From VGMD01 sp964552055 (GTDB taxonomy: Bacteria > Chlamydiota > Chlamydiia > Chlamydiales > 2-12-FULL-49-11): a stretch of 51,083 nt of DNA. The translations under genes and the position numbers were made by a program. Below the pieces are notes generated by a model. That model was not told the DNA's origin. It saw only the letters and a list, made by a program, of their open reading frames with translations, and made no database searches. Below, one piece after another: positions 7,226-15,140 of the stretch. The DNA lies in the NCBI GenBank assembly GCA_964552055.1, contig CAZKFL010000011.1, positions 1-51,083 on the forward strand. Reading direction: 5' to 3'. How positions within the stretch are numbered: position 1 is the stretch's first letter; every line of letters starts with the position of its first letter.

Positions 7226-8889
7226 TCTCCCTTCTCGACTGCTTCTAGAAACGCTTGCAATTGCTTAGCCCTTGTTGGGTGACGCATCTTGCGAAGAGCC
7301 TTAGCTTCAATCTGTCTAACACGCTCTCTTGTAACTTTGAAATAGACTCCAACTTCTTCCAGTGTCTTTGGCTTACCATCTAAAAGACCAAATCTCTCAA
7401 TAAGAACTGTCTTCTCACGGTCTGTCAAAGTAGCTAAAACTTCATTCATTTTATCTTTTAAAATGGAGTAGCCTGTTGCATCCGCAGGTGATTCAGTTGT
7501 TGTATCTTCTAAAAAGTCACCGAATTGACTTTCACCACTATCCCCGACTTCTGCCTGAAGTGAGATCGGATGTTGCGCAATTTTATAGATCTCTCTAACT
7601 CGATCAGGAGTGAGTCCCAATTCTTCTGCAAGCTCTTCCGGTGTCGGTTCTTTCCCGGTCTCCATCATGAGCTTTTTAGCGCCTCTTAAGACTTTATTGA
7701 TCGTCTCAATCATGTGCACAGGAATACGAATTGTTCTTGCCTGATCAGCAATGGCACGCGTTACAGCTTGACGAATCCACCAAGTTGCATACGTAGAAAA
7801 TTTATAACCACGCCTGTACTCAAACTTTTCAACAGCTTTCATGAGGCCCATATTTCCTTCCTGGATTAAATCCAAGAAAGATAAACCTCGATTTGTGTAT
7901 TTTTTTGCAATTGAGATAACAAGACGTAAGTTTGATTCAACCATCTCACGCTTAGCTTCCTGACTCTTGTCCATCCACCTTTGCAACATTCGAACATCTT
8001 TCTTAAACTCATCAAGGGTTCGTCCTGCAGCAAGCTCTCTTTTTAAAAGCTTTCGCTTTCCCGCCAAAAGTTTAGCCAATGCAAATCTATTTTTCTCAGC
8101 TCTTGGAGTAAGCTCTTGAATTTCTTTCTCTAAAGTAAGAAATCTTTCATAACTTGTGAGTATTACTTCACCAAAGTCTTCAATCAATGTATATCTAAAC
8201 CGCATGCGTCTTAAATACGATTGAGTTCGAATACGACTTTTCTCAATTTCCTCAAGAATCTTCACGCGCTCAACTTTAGAAAGCGACTCTTTTCGAAGTT
8301 CAAGCAAATATTTTTCAAGTTGCTCATCTTCTTCTCTCAAGAGCTCTTTAAGCTTCGGCATCATCTTAATAAAAAGGTGCTTATCTTCAATCTCTTTTTC
8401 AGTAACAATTTTATCTAAGCGCTCTTTTGCACCAATCAAATAGTTCGTAATTGAAATTGTTTCGCTTGTGGAATACCTAAAACGCATGATGATTCGTTCA
8501 ATCTGCATCTGCGCTTTTTCAATTCGTTTAGAGATTTCAACTTCTTCTTCCCTAGAGAGAAGAGGGACAGACCCCATCTCTTTTAAATACATCCGAACAG
8601 GATCGTCAGCTGAAGCCTCAGTCCGTTTAGGCAACGCCTCAACTTCTTTTGCTTCCTTCTTCCGCTCTTTTTGCTTTTCGACTTCCGCCTGATTGAAAAT
8701 TTGAATGTCCATTCCGCTCAAAAAGATCAAAATCTGATCAATTTGATCTGCCGAGTCAAAGCTCATTGGCAGAATGTCATTTATCTCTTCATAAGTGATA
8801 TAACCTTGATCTTTGGAAACAGCAACAATCTCTTCGATTTTTTGCTGATATTGAGGATCAAAGGGTTGGTTTTCTTTTGTTTTTCCCAT
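7216..8889 (-). CDS. rpoD: RNA polymerase major sigma factor (sigma-66, RpoD)
   Basis: 557 residues from ATG 8889, close to the 571 of Chlamydia sigma-66. Order of domains: region 1.1-like N-terminus (GYITYEEINDILP), region 1.2 (DDPVRMYLKEMGSVPLLSREEE), a spacer, regions 2.1-2.4 (AKKYTNRGLSFLDLIQEGN through YKFSTYATWWIRQAVTRA), region 3 (IRIPVHMIETINKV) and region 4 with the -35 recognition helix (TLEEVGVYFKVTRERVRQIE). It directs the core polymerase to housekeeping promoters. A GTG start further upstream (8922) is possible on paper but lies inside the promoter predicted at 8910-8938, so ATG 8889 preceded by AGTAGGG is preferred. The last codons and TAG overlap tRNA-Ala. Confidence 0.97.
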   Translation of the reverse strand: MGKTKENQPFDPQYQQKIEEIVAVSKDQGYITYEEINDILPMSFDSADQIDQILIFLSGMDIQIFNQAEVEKQKERKKEAKEVEALPKRTEASADDPVRMYLKEMGSVPLLSREEEVEISKRIEKAQMQIERIIMRFRYSTSETISITNYLIGAKERLDKIVTEKEIEDKHLFIKMMPKLKELLREEDEQLEKYLLELRKESLSKVERVKILEEIEKSRIRTQSYLRRMRFRYTLIEDFGEVILTSYERFLTLEKEIQELTPRAEKNRFALAKLLAGKRKLLKRELAAGRTLDEFKKDVRMLQRWMDKSQEAKREMVESNLRLVISIAKKYTNRGLSFLDLIQEGNMGLMKAVEKFEYRRGYKFSTYATWWIRQAVTRAIADQARTIRIPVHMIETINKVLRGAKKLMMETGKEPTPEELAEELGLTPDRVREIYKIAQHPISLQAEVGDSGESQFGDFLEDTTTESPADATGYSILKDKMNEVLATLTDREKTVLIERFGLLDGKPKTLEEVGVYFKVTRERVRQIEAKALRKMRHPTRAKQLQAFLEAVEKGDGA

Positions 8890-8909
8890 AGCCCTACTAA
8901 AAAGAACCC

Positions 8910-8938
8910 AGTGTACCACCACTGTCGAATATTGTCTA
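8910..8938 (-). promoter_or_regulatory. Putative sigma-66 promoter of rpoD
   Basis: On the minus strand TAGACA (8938-8933), a 17-base spacer and TACACT (8915-8910). This would start transcription near 8903 and leave a leader of only about 14 bases before ATG 8889. Confidence 0.5.
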
Positions 8939-8988
8939 CGCCCAATTATTCAGGTGTAATATTTAAGCTGCTTTGTATAATTTTAGGT

Positions 8989-9522
8989 ATGAATGAGGGG
9001 AAGGGAAGCCATTTACATCAAGTAGTTCAAGAGTATGTTTTTAACTTATTGCCCCGAGGTGAAGCGTTTATTGAATATAGATTACCGGGTCATATTGCAG
9101 ATATTTGCTGGCTGCCCAAAAAAATTGTCTTTGAAATTCAAGTCTCCCCTATTTCTATTGATATAGCAGTTAAAAGAACTGAGGATTATAGAAAAATGGG
9201 TTTTCATATCGTTTGGATTCTGCACCAAAAGAGCTTTAATGGGCCATATTTAACGCTTGCTGAGCTTTATTTACGTAGGCAAAGAACTTCCTATTTCACA
9301 AATATTTCGAGGGCAGGGATCGGCTATATATACGATCAAAATGAGAAATATAGGAATAATAAGAGAGAGCTCCGAGGAGAGCCCCTTATCCTTGATTTAA
9401 AAAATCCCTTGATATCACGTGGTAATCTTTTCTTTTTAGGTGATCGAAATGATATTTCAGTGATTTCCATTTTGACGAAATCTCTCCAACTGTGGTATAG
9501 TAAAATCCAAAAGTTTTTTTAA
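8989..9522 (+). CDS. CoiA-like nuclease-domain protein
   Basis: 177 residues from ATG 8989. Residues about 22-72 read YRLPGHIADICWLPKKIVFE, then IQVSPISIDIAVKRTEDYRK and IVWILH: the pattern R..AD......vfEiQ.S.......R...Y...g....Wil of the CoiA competence-protein nuclease fold, with D30, E43 and Q45 as the probable metal-site residues. CoiA acts on incoming DNA during natural transformation in Gram-positives; in Chlamydiae the role is unknown. The reading frame is open further upstream, but that part overlaps rpoD antisense and is not protein-like. The 3' end of the gene carries the promoter of rpsT. In Chlamydia a hypothetical gene occupies a similar place between rpoD and rpsT. Confidence 0.7.
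   Translation: MNEGKGSHLHQVVQEYVFNLLPRGEAFIEYRLPGHIADICWLPKKIVFEIQVSPISIDIAVKRTEDYRKMGFHIVWILHQKSFNGPYLTLAELYLRRQRTSYFTNISRAGIGYIYDQNEKYRNNKRELRGEPLILDLKNPLISRGNLFFLGDRNDISVISILTKSLQLWYSKIQKFF
9472..9501 (+). promoter_or_regulatory. Putative rpsT promoter
   Basis: TTGACG (9472-9477), 18-base spacer, TATAGT (9496-9501), close to the sigma-70-type consensus. It lies within the end of the CoiA-like gene and would start transcription near 9508, about 40 bases before rpsT. Confidence 0.65.
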
Positions 9523-9545
9523 AAAACAAGTTAAACGAGAGAACC

Positions 9546-9815
9546 ATGGCAGAAGAGAAAAAAGCAGAGAAAAAAGCAGTAAAAACACCAACTGCTCTGA
9601 AAAGACATAAGCAAGACGTTAAGAAAAATTTGACAAACCGAATCTGGAAGTCACGAATTCATACTGCTAGATCCGCTTTCGCTGAAACTAAAGACGAAAC
9701 TGAGAAGAAAACATTACTTAATTCTCTTTATAGCTTACTTGACAAAGCTGGAAAAAACGGGCTTTACAAAAAGAATAAAGTTTCTCGTTTAAAAGCGCGT
9801 TTAGCTGCTAAATAA
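9546..9815 (+). CDS. rpsT: 30S ribosomal protein S20
   Basis: 89 residues, highly basic, all helical. RHKQDVKKNLTNRIWKSRIH and the C-terminal LDKAGKNGLYKKNKVSRLKA are the typical S20 signature (K.G.ih.n.a.r.ksrl). It binds 16S rRNA early in assembly of the small subunit. GAGAG a few bases before ATG 9546 serves as ribosome-binding site. It has its own promoter at 9472-9501 and converges with the TpsB gene, whose stop lies 2 bases downstream. Confidence 0.96.
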   Translation: MAEEKKAEKKAVKTPTALKRHKQDVKKNLTNRIWKSRIHTARSAFAETKDETEKKTLLNSLYSLLDKAGKNGLYKKNKVSRLKARLAAK

Positions 9816-9816
9816 G

Positions 9817-11544
9817 CTAATAAGAAGCAGTTACATTGAAGTAAAATCGTGCTCGCTCAGGCGTTGATGATGCAAAAGGCTCATCTGTGAGTCTAAATCC
9901 CACATCAAATCTTGTTCGCAGCACGGATGATATATCATATCGTAACCCAGGTCCTATACCTGCCAGAAAATAACTAGAGGGTTGGTGATCAACCGGCCTT
10001 AATACTCCACCAGCACCTAAATCACAAAATACCACAGCAGAAAACCTGTCGCTGATTCGATTTCTACTCGGACTTACATAAGGTGTTCTAAATTCAAAGT
10101 TTAAAATTCCACCATTATCTACGTTAACAACACGCTCAACATAACCTCGAACGCTATTTTCTCCACCAATACCAAAAGTCTCTAATGGTATAAGCGCTCC
10201 ACTAGCCGCCTGCCCTCTTGCCTTGATCGTCATAGACATTCCACTTGCAGGGTCCGACCATACATATTCACCTTTTACTCTTACATAAAGGAATTTAGTT
10301 ACTGCGCCGGGTCTTAAAGCCGCATAGTTACTTTCACTCATTGTCCTGCCGAAATACCAAGGCTGTACAAACCCTTCGCCGACAAAATTAAAACTATTTT
10401 TTTGAAATGAATAACTAGCCTCATAGGTTCCAACAGCCTCAACAACAGATGCAAGAGAGCTTGAAATAATATCAAAATTTGAAACTGTTAGATCATTATT
10501 CGTCTGCTTTACATCTAGACCCGCTTTTGCCTTTTGGAAAAATTTCCCACTAGGGGGTATGAAAACGCCATACCTAAGACTTGCTTGCCAATCAGTTCCA
10601 TGGTTGTGCGTAGACGGTATATAGTCATTTTTATTTACATCAATAGTAGAGTAGCCACCAAAGAGACTAATCTCATCTCTCCAAGGAAGGGGGCATGAAT
10701 AAAAGATTGTATACGCTTGAAATTTCTGAAAATCAGGAGATGCCGTGTATTGAAATGCTAAGTTTTGATCATAGTTCAAAAAGTTTCCCAAATTAAACCC
10801 GAAAAAAATTCGATTATAATTAGTCACTTCAAATCCTGTATTGTCCACCCCAACAAAAAGTCTAGCCGGCCTCTCATCTTGCACATAAAGCTCGATATCC
10901 GTTGTTCCATATTGTGAGCCTGCCTTATATATGGCGCTTGTTCGTCTCCAAGGACTTTGATTCATATATGCAATATCACTATCAACTGTTGCAGTTTGAA
11001 TCGTCTGATCCTCTTCTACAGATAAATTCTTCAGGTACCAATCTGCAGTAAAATACCTATTGCCAGTAACTTCAACTTTTCCAAGTCTTGCTTCTAAAAC
11101 AGTAATTACTAAAACACCGTCGGTAACATCTTGTTCAGGCACATTTACGACAACAAGAGCAAAACCATTATTTTGGTAAAAAGTCGACACTTTTTGTTTA
11201 ATTGCTTCAATTTTTTCAAGAGTTAAAGGTTGACCTACAACAAATTTTTCTAAATCTTTTTGAAATGCCTCTTTCTTTTTCGGCTGCATTCCTTGCATAA
11301 CGCGGTAAAATTGTACGCCCTTAGATGTTTGAAGAACATACTTCCCTGGCATATCTCGATCAAGCGATATAATGACTGCCTTAACTGATGGGATGATCAC
11401 TCTTTGATTACTAATCGAGTCTCTTTCGCGCGTTTTTGGGGCGCTATCACCCTGACTTACTTTTTTTATGTCATACTGTTTAAGCTCATATTCCGCTTGA
11501 GCTGAAACCAAAACTGCTACAGTCATTACAAAAAATGCTTTCAT
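9817..11544 (-). CDS. Two-partner secretion transporter TpsB (ShlB/FhaC/HecB family, Omp85 superfamily)
   Basis: A 575-residue precursor. A signal peptide (about 1-17, ending AQA) is followed by a linker, two POTRA domains (about 85-155 with NNGFALVVVNVPEQDVTDGV, and about 156-225 with GKVEVTGNRYF) and a 16-stranded barrel from about 230. SVRGY in the last third is the conserved VRGY loop-6 motif of TpsB proteins, and the chain ends in an aromatic residue. TpsB proteins secrete large beta-helical TpsA exoproteins across the outer membrane. No TpsA gene with a haemagglutination-activity domain is visible next to it, so the substrate is elsewhere or the protein has another role. Divergent from the outer-membrane gene at 11654. 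Confidence 0.85.
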   Translation of the reverse strand: MKAFFVMTVAVLVSAQAEYELKQYDIKKVSQGDSAPKTRERDSISNQRVIIPSVKAVIISLDRDMPGKYVLQTSKGVQFYRVMQGMQPKKKEAFQKDLEKFVVGQPLTLEKIEAIKQKVSTFYQNNGFALVVVNVPEQDVTDGVLVITVLEARLGKVEVTGNRYFTADWYLKNLSVEEDQTIQTATVDSDIAYMNQSPWRRTSAIYKAGSQYGTTDIELYVQDERPARLFVGVDNTGFEVTNYNRIFFGFNLGNFLNYDQNLAFQYTASPDFQKFQAYTIFYSCPLPWRDEISLFGGYSTIDVNKNDYIPSTHNHGTDWQASLRYGVFIPPSGKFFQKAKAGLDVKQTNNDLTVSNFDIISSSLASVVEAVGTYEASYSFQKNSFNFVGEGFVQPWYFGRTMSESNYAALRPGAVTKFLYVRVKGEYVWSDPASGMSMTIKARGQAASGALIPLETFGIGGENSVRGYVERVVNVDNGGILNFEFRTPYVSPSRNRISDRFSAVVFCDLGAGGVLRPVDHQPSSYFLAGIGPGLRYDISSVLRTRFDVGFRLTDEPFASSTPERARFYFNVTASY

Positions 11545-11653
11545 ATCACCACGTTCCTCTATTAAATTTTCGTATGCATCTTTTTGTTTTTTTATTCTAC
11601 CTTTTTTCGCAAGAGTTGTTTATACTCCTTCAAGATAGCGGAGAAAAGATCTT

Positions 11654-12814
11654 ATGAAATGCTGGTTACGATACTTAATACTATTAATAGGCACCTCATC
11701 TTATTTATTAGGGGCTGACGAAGGTTATCAATTTGAAGCGCTTAAAGCCTGGATTGCAACAAAAAGACAGGTAACAATTAAAGAGCGAGGCGGAAGCCTT
11801 TCCTTAAGTGGTGATGTAAGAACTGAGTATCTAACCTCCAACGAACAAGAAAATGGCCTAAAAAATATCGGTACGCAATCACAACATCCCTTAATAGCAG
11901 CAGATCAATTTAAGCTCACTTTTGGCCTCCTACTTGATTATAGAGCTGATGCTACATGGGCTTCTATTAAGCTAAGGTTTGGAAACAGCATGGGAATTGA
12001 GAGCGGAACAAATAATAAACTGAACTTGGAAAGAGCTTTTATCGGGTTTAGAATTGTTGATACGGAAAAATTCACTGTTGACATGGAACCAGGAAGACGA
12101 AAGCTTGTTTACACATTTGACTCTCGAATGGAATTCAACGCAATTATGGATGGATTACTCATTAAATATGATCAATCATCTGATCGCATGGGCGACTTTT
12201 ATATTCATGCTGCAGCATTTATTGTAGATGAACGCATAAATCAATTTGCCTACGCAATGGAAACAGGAATCCTAAACATATATAACACAGGCGTATATGT
12301 AAAGTATTCCCTAATTGATTGGTACACAAAGCATTTCAATAACTCAGTCAGAAATGCTAAATTTGAATACTTTGTAAACCAAATTATGCTCGGGTACAGA
12401 TTTGTCTTTCCTGGCACAAATAAAGTCTCTGTTTTTTATTCAGCATATCTTCTTAATAGCGCTGCTCCAAAAAGAGAAATACTCAAAGAAGATAAAGCAA
12501 ATAATGCTGCCTATATCGGCTTCACAATGGGCGAAGTTCGTAAAAAAGGAGATTGGGCTATCGATACAAACATACAGTACTGTCAACCCCAAGCAATCCC
12601 CGGTTTTGACTTTGGCGGAATCGGAGCTGGCAACTCAGATATCGTCCTCGGCATGAACAGAACAAACTACATTGGCGGCCTTTTTGAATTTGCTTACCTG
12701 ATCACAGACAACCTCACGATCGTGCAAGCATTCAAATGCTCCAAATCATTAGACTATCTAGAAGATCGCTATAGCATGAAGCAATACCGTCTTGAATTCG
12801 CCTACGCTTGGTAA
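11654..12814 (+). CDS. Outer-membrane beta-barrel protein, porin-like
   Basis: 386 residues with a signal peptide (about 1-20, ending LLGA). The mature protein alternates hydrophobic and polar residues in long strands, with YEDRYSMKQYRLEFAYAW-like amphipathic terminal strand (actual end YRLEFAYAW) and a C-terminal Trp, typical for barrels inserted by BamA. Segments such as LERAFIGFRIVDTEKF and FTVDMEPGRRKLVYTFDSRM resemble outer-membrane proteins of the alginate-export/porin type seen in environmental chlamydiae, but I cannot name a family with certainty. It is divergent from TpsB with 109 bases between the start codons, so the two may share a control region. A clean hairpin follows at 12859-12878. 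Confidence 0.65.
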   Translation: MKCWLRYLILLIGTSSYLLGADEGYQFEALKAWIATKRQVTIKERGGSLSLSGDVRTEYLTSNEQENGLKNIGTQSQHPLIAADQFKLTFGLLLDYRADATWASIKLRFGNSMGIESGTNNKLNLERAFIGFRIVDTEKFTVDMEPGRRKLVYTFDSRMEFNAIMDGLLIKYDQSSDRMGDFYIHAAAFIVDERINQFAYAMETGILNIYNTGVYVKYSLIDWYTKHFNNSVRNAKFEYFVNQIMLGYRFVFPGTNKVSVFYSAYLLNSAAPKREILKEDKANNAAYIGFTMGEVRKKGDWAIDTNIQYCQPQAIPGFDFGGIGAGNSDIVLGMNRTNYIGGLFEFAYLITDNLTIVQAFKCSKSLDYLEDRYSMKQYRLEFAYAW

Positions 12815-12858
12815 TACAAGCATTTCATCTGAAAATTTTATGTGAATATAAACTTAAT

Positions 12859-12878
12859 GAGCCTGTTTCGGCAGGCTC
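12859..12878 (+). terminator. Intrinsic terminator hairpin behind the barrel gene
   Basis: GAGCCTG (12859-12865), loop TTTCGG, CAGGCTC (12872-12878). The expected T-tract is missing: the family-1 element is inserted 3 bases later, after the TAA duplication, and probably displaced it. Confidence 0.6.
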
Positions 12879-12881
12879 TAA

Positions 12882-13132
12882 GAAGCTGCCCTAAAACCCT
12901 GATTGGATAGCTATATTACATAAAATTAAAAACTTTCTTTTCTTTGCGCTCCTTTGCGTCTTTGCGCCTTTGCGTGATTTTTTTTATTTTATAAGATCAA
13001 GCTATGGCAATATGTTTTGGATATCAGTCTTTTAAAATAAATTCACGCAAAGGCGCAAAGGAGCGCAAAGAAGAAAATAATATAAGAAAATTAATTTTTT
13101 TGATGTTCTGTGGAAGGTTTTAGTACAGCTTC
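12882..13132. mobile_element. Intact 251-bp family-1 miniature element
   Basis: Inverted ends GAAGCTGCCCTAAAACC (12882-12898) and GGTTTTAGTACAGCTTC (13116-13132), flanked by an exact 3-bp duplication TAA (12879-12881 and 13133-13135). The interior is a foldback: CTTTGCGCTCC...TTTGCGTGA at 12942-12977 is complementary to TCACGCAAAGG...GCGCAAAG at 13043-13070, one arm lacking an 8-base unit. No coding capacity. It accounts for most of the gap 12815-13182. The second intact copy is at 42982-43232 in opposite orientation. Confidence 0.88.
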
Positions 13133-13182
13133 TAATAATCTGTACCAAAACCAATAGAAGAACTAATTCAAATCACATCTAT

Positions 13183-14094
13183 TTACGCAATGCGAAAAAA
13201 TTTTTCAGCGACACTAACAGTGTAAGCCATTACAAAATGATTTAAAATCTCTTTATGTTTAGGTCCTGCTAATTCTAGGGATAGAGAAGTGTTGATATAA
13301 TGAGTAAACGACCCCGAAAGAGCATCCTTGCCAATAGCAGCACACATACTTCCAAAAATTTTCATTATTTCATCATTCGAATCCAGGTTTCCTTTAAGAA
13401 CTTTTAACTCCTGATTTAAAATATTAAGATTTTCCAAGGAGCACTTCTCAAAACAAGATTTGTAAAACCTTCGCATTTCAAGCTTAATTTCGCCGGGCGA
13501 GATGTCTTTTCCATGAAACCGAACTTTCAGACTCTTCATTTGTTTAACAAATAAATCAACGTGCTTTTCAAGAAGCGGAGTATTATGCTCTAAAACAGAG
13601 AACATTATATCATAAAAAAGTGAAGGAATAGCTTCAAAATCTGTAAAGTGATCCGGTAATTCAGTTTTTGCTCTACAGACAATTGATTGCAAGGTTTCAG
13701 GCAACACTTCCTCATCAATAATTCTTGCTGAAATTTTCACTCCAAAATGAATACAAATATTATACCGATGCCCATCAATAATTTCGGGAATTTCTAACTC
13801 ATGCTGAACGCCGCACTCAAATAAACAAAGACCTCGTATTCGCTCAACTGCGCAAGAAAGCAGCTCAATACTCCCCCTTTCGGCATGTGTTTCCTTACTA
13901 CAAGGGATAACCATAAGCCTTCCTGACAATTTACGATCACTATCATCTGGAATCGCTATCTTATAATAAGATAAAGCTCCCGGAAATTCTAATTTTAGCT
14001 CTTTCGCATAGCAAAGGCCCGTCTCAAAGTACGGCAAACTATTCGTGTAAATCAAACCGACTGAAGCTTTTCCTTCTGAAATAGCAGACGTCAT
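13183..14094 (-). CDS. Hypothetical protein, tandem paralogue of the gene at 14141
   Basis: 303 residues, no signal peptide or membrane segment. It begins MTSAI like its neighbour and can be aligned with it along its whole length: RAKTELPDHFTDFEAIPSLF versus RAKTELPSVFTDKETIPDLF, and MRRFYKSCFEKCSLENLNIL versus MKQFYRSCFADCSLEALNEL. The N-terminal 130 residues look beta-rich with several Cys, the C-terminal 170 helical. No known domain is recognised. The pair may be secreted host-interaction proteins of a lineage-specific family, but nothing in the sequence proves it. Its 3' end lies about 50 bases from the family-1 element. Confidence 0.7.
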   Translation of the reverse strand: MTSAISEGKASVGLIYTNSLPYFETGLCYAKELKLEFPGALSYYKIAIPDDSDRKLSGRLMVIPCSKETHAERGSIELLSCAVERIRGLCLFECGVQHELEIPEIIDGHRYNICIHFGVKISARIIDEEVLPETLQSIVCRAKTELPDHFTDFEAIPSLFYDIMFSVLEHNTPLLEKHVDLFVKQMKSLKVRFHGKDISPGEIKLEMRRFYKSCFEKCSLENLNILNQELKVLKGNLDSNDEIMKIFGSMCAAIGKDALSGSFTHYINTSLSLELAGPKHKEILNHFVMAYTVSVAEKFFRIA

Positions 14095-14140
14095 ATAACC
14101 CCTTATTTTAAACTAATTTTATAGAACATTTATATGCAAA

Positions 14141-15055
14141 TCAAACAAAAGCCCGTGTAACTAAAGCAACACACTCTAACCTATAGTTTTCAGCAGTTTG
14201 TACTAAAATTTCACGAAATTCTGGACTTGCTGATTTTATTCGTAACGAATACTCGATAAATCGAATAAATGTCATCTTAATGGCTTCCCTACCAATTGTA
14301 TCATAAATAGCTGCTAAAAATTGTTTTATTTCTTTATCAGTTTTTAGCTCACCTTCAAGACTTTTCAATCTACAATTTAATTCATTAAGCGCTTCTAATG
14401 AACAATCAGCAAAACAGGATCTATAAAACTGCTTCATTTTAGATCTTACCTCATCAGAAGAAGCATCACATCCATCAAATCCAATCTCTCTAAGATTTAT
14501 TTCAATTGCAAATTGCTGCATATATTTTAAAAGAGGCTGGCCTTCATAAGATAGAACTCGATACGTTGCGTCATAGAACAAATCAGGAATAGTTTCTTTA
14601 TCTGTAAACACACTCGGCAGCTCAGTTTTTGCTCGTCTTATCAGTGATTCACGGGCCTCTGGAGCAGGTCTTGCATCAGAAAAAGTCACTCTAATCTCTT
14701 CCTGAAAACTAATAGTTACAACATACTCATGTCCACCAGTTATTTCGGGAATTTCCACCTCAAGCAAGGTAGCTCCCGCAAATAAGCGAAGTGCTCTGAT
14801 TCGGTCAATTTCGCAAGAAAGCATCTCACATCCCTTCCCCCGTATTCCAGTCGCTTTATTGCAACGAATAATGGAAAATCTTCCTCCAAATCGGCATTCC
14901 CAACTTTTGCTAAACTCTAAATTAAAATAAGATTGCGCCTCTGGAAACTCTAACCTGATTTCTTGTGCAGATTCAGGACGCATACCACTCGGAACGGCGG
15001 GCATTGCATAAATAAAACTTAATGCGGCTCTTTCTGTAGGTATAGCTGATGTCAT
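14141..15055 (-). CDS. Hypothetical protein, tandem paralogue of the gene at 13183
   Basis: 304 residues. It shares start MTSAI, a central IPEITGGHEYVVTI-type strand (IPEIIDGHRYNICI in the partner), the RAKTELP segment near residue 160 and the helical C-terminal half with the gene downstream. A ribosome-binding-site-like AGGAGAAT lies just before the start. The 46-base gap to the second gene and identical orientation suggest one transcript. Divergence is considerable (by eye roughly a third of residues identical), so the duplication is old and both copies are kept intact. Function unknown. Confidence 0.7.
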   Translation of the reverse strand: MTSAIPTERAALSFIYAMPAVPSGMRPESAQEIRLEFPEAQSYFNLEFSKSWECRFGGRFSIIRCNKATGIRGKGCEMLSCEIDRIRALRLFAGATLLEVEIPEITGGHEYVVTISFQEEIRVTFSDARPAPEARESLIRRAKTELPSVFTDKETIPDLFYDATYRVLSYEGQPLLKYMQQFAIEINLREIGFDGCDASSDEVRSKMKQFYRSCFADCSLEALNELNCRLKSLEGELKTDKEIKQFLAAIYDTIGREAIKMTFIRFIEYSLRIKSASPEFREILVQTAENYRLECVALVTRAFV

Positions 15056-15140
15056 ATAAATTCTCCTTTTTAGGATGAAGAGTTTATAGATATCGTAAAT
15101 ACATTACAAGAAATACACTAACGAGGATATTTGGTTTTAT

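Noticed and set aside
8671..8988. N-terminal extension of the CoiA-like protein by 106 codons
   Set aside because: The extension is antisense to rpoD and its promoter, rich in Phe/Leu/Asn without domain character; homology begins after ATG 8989.
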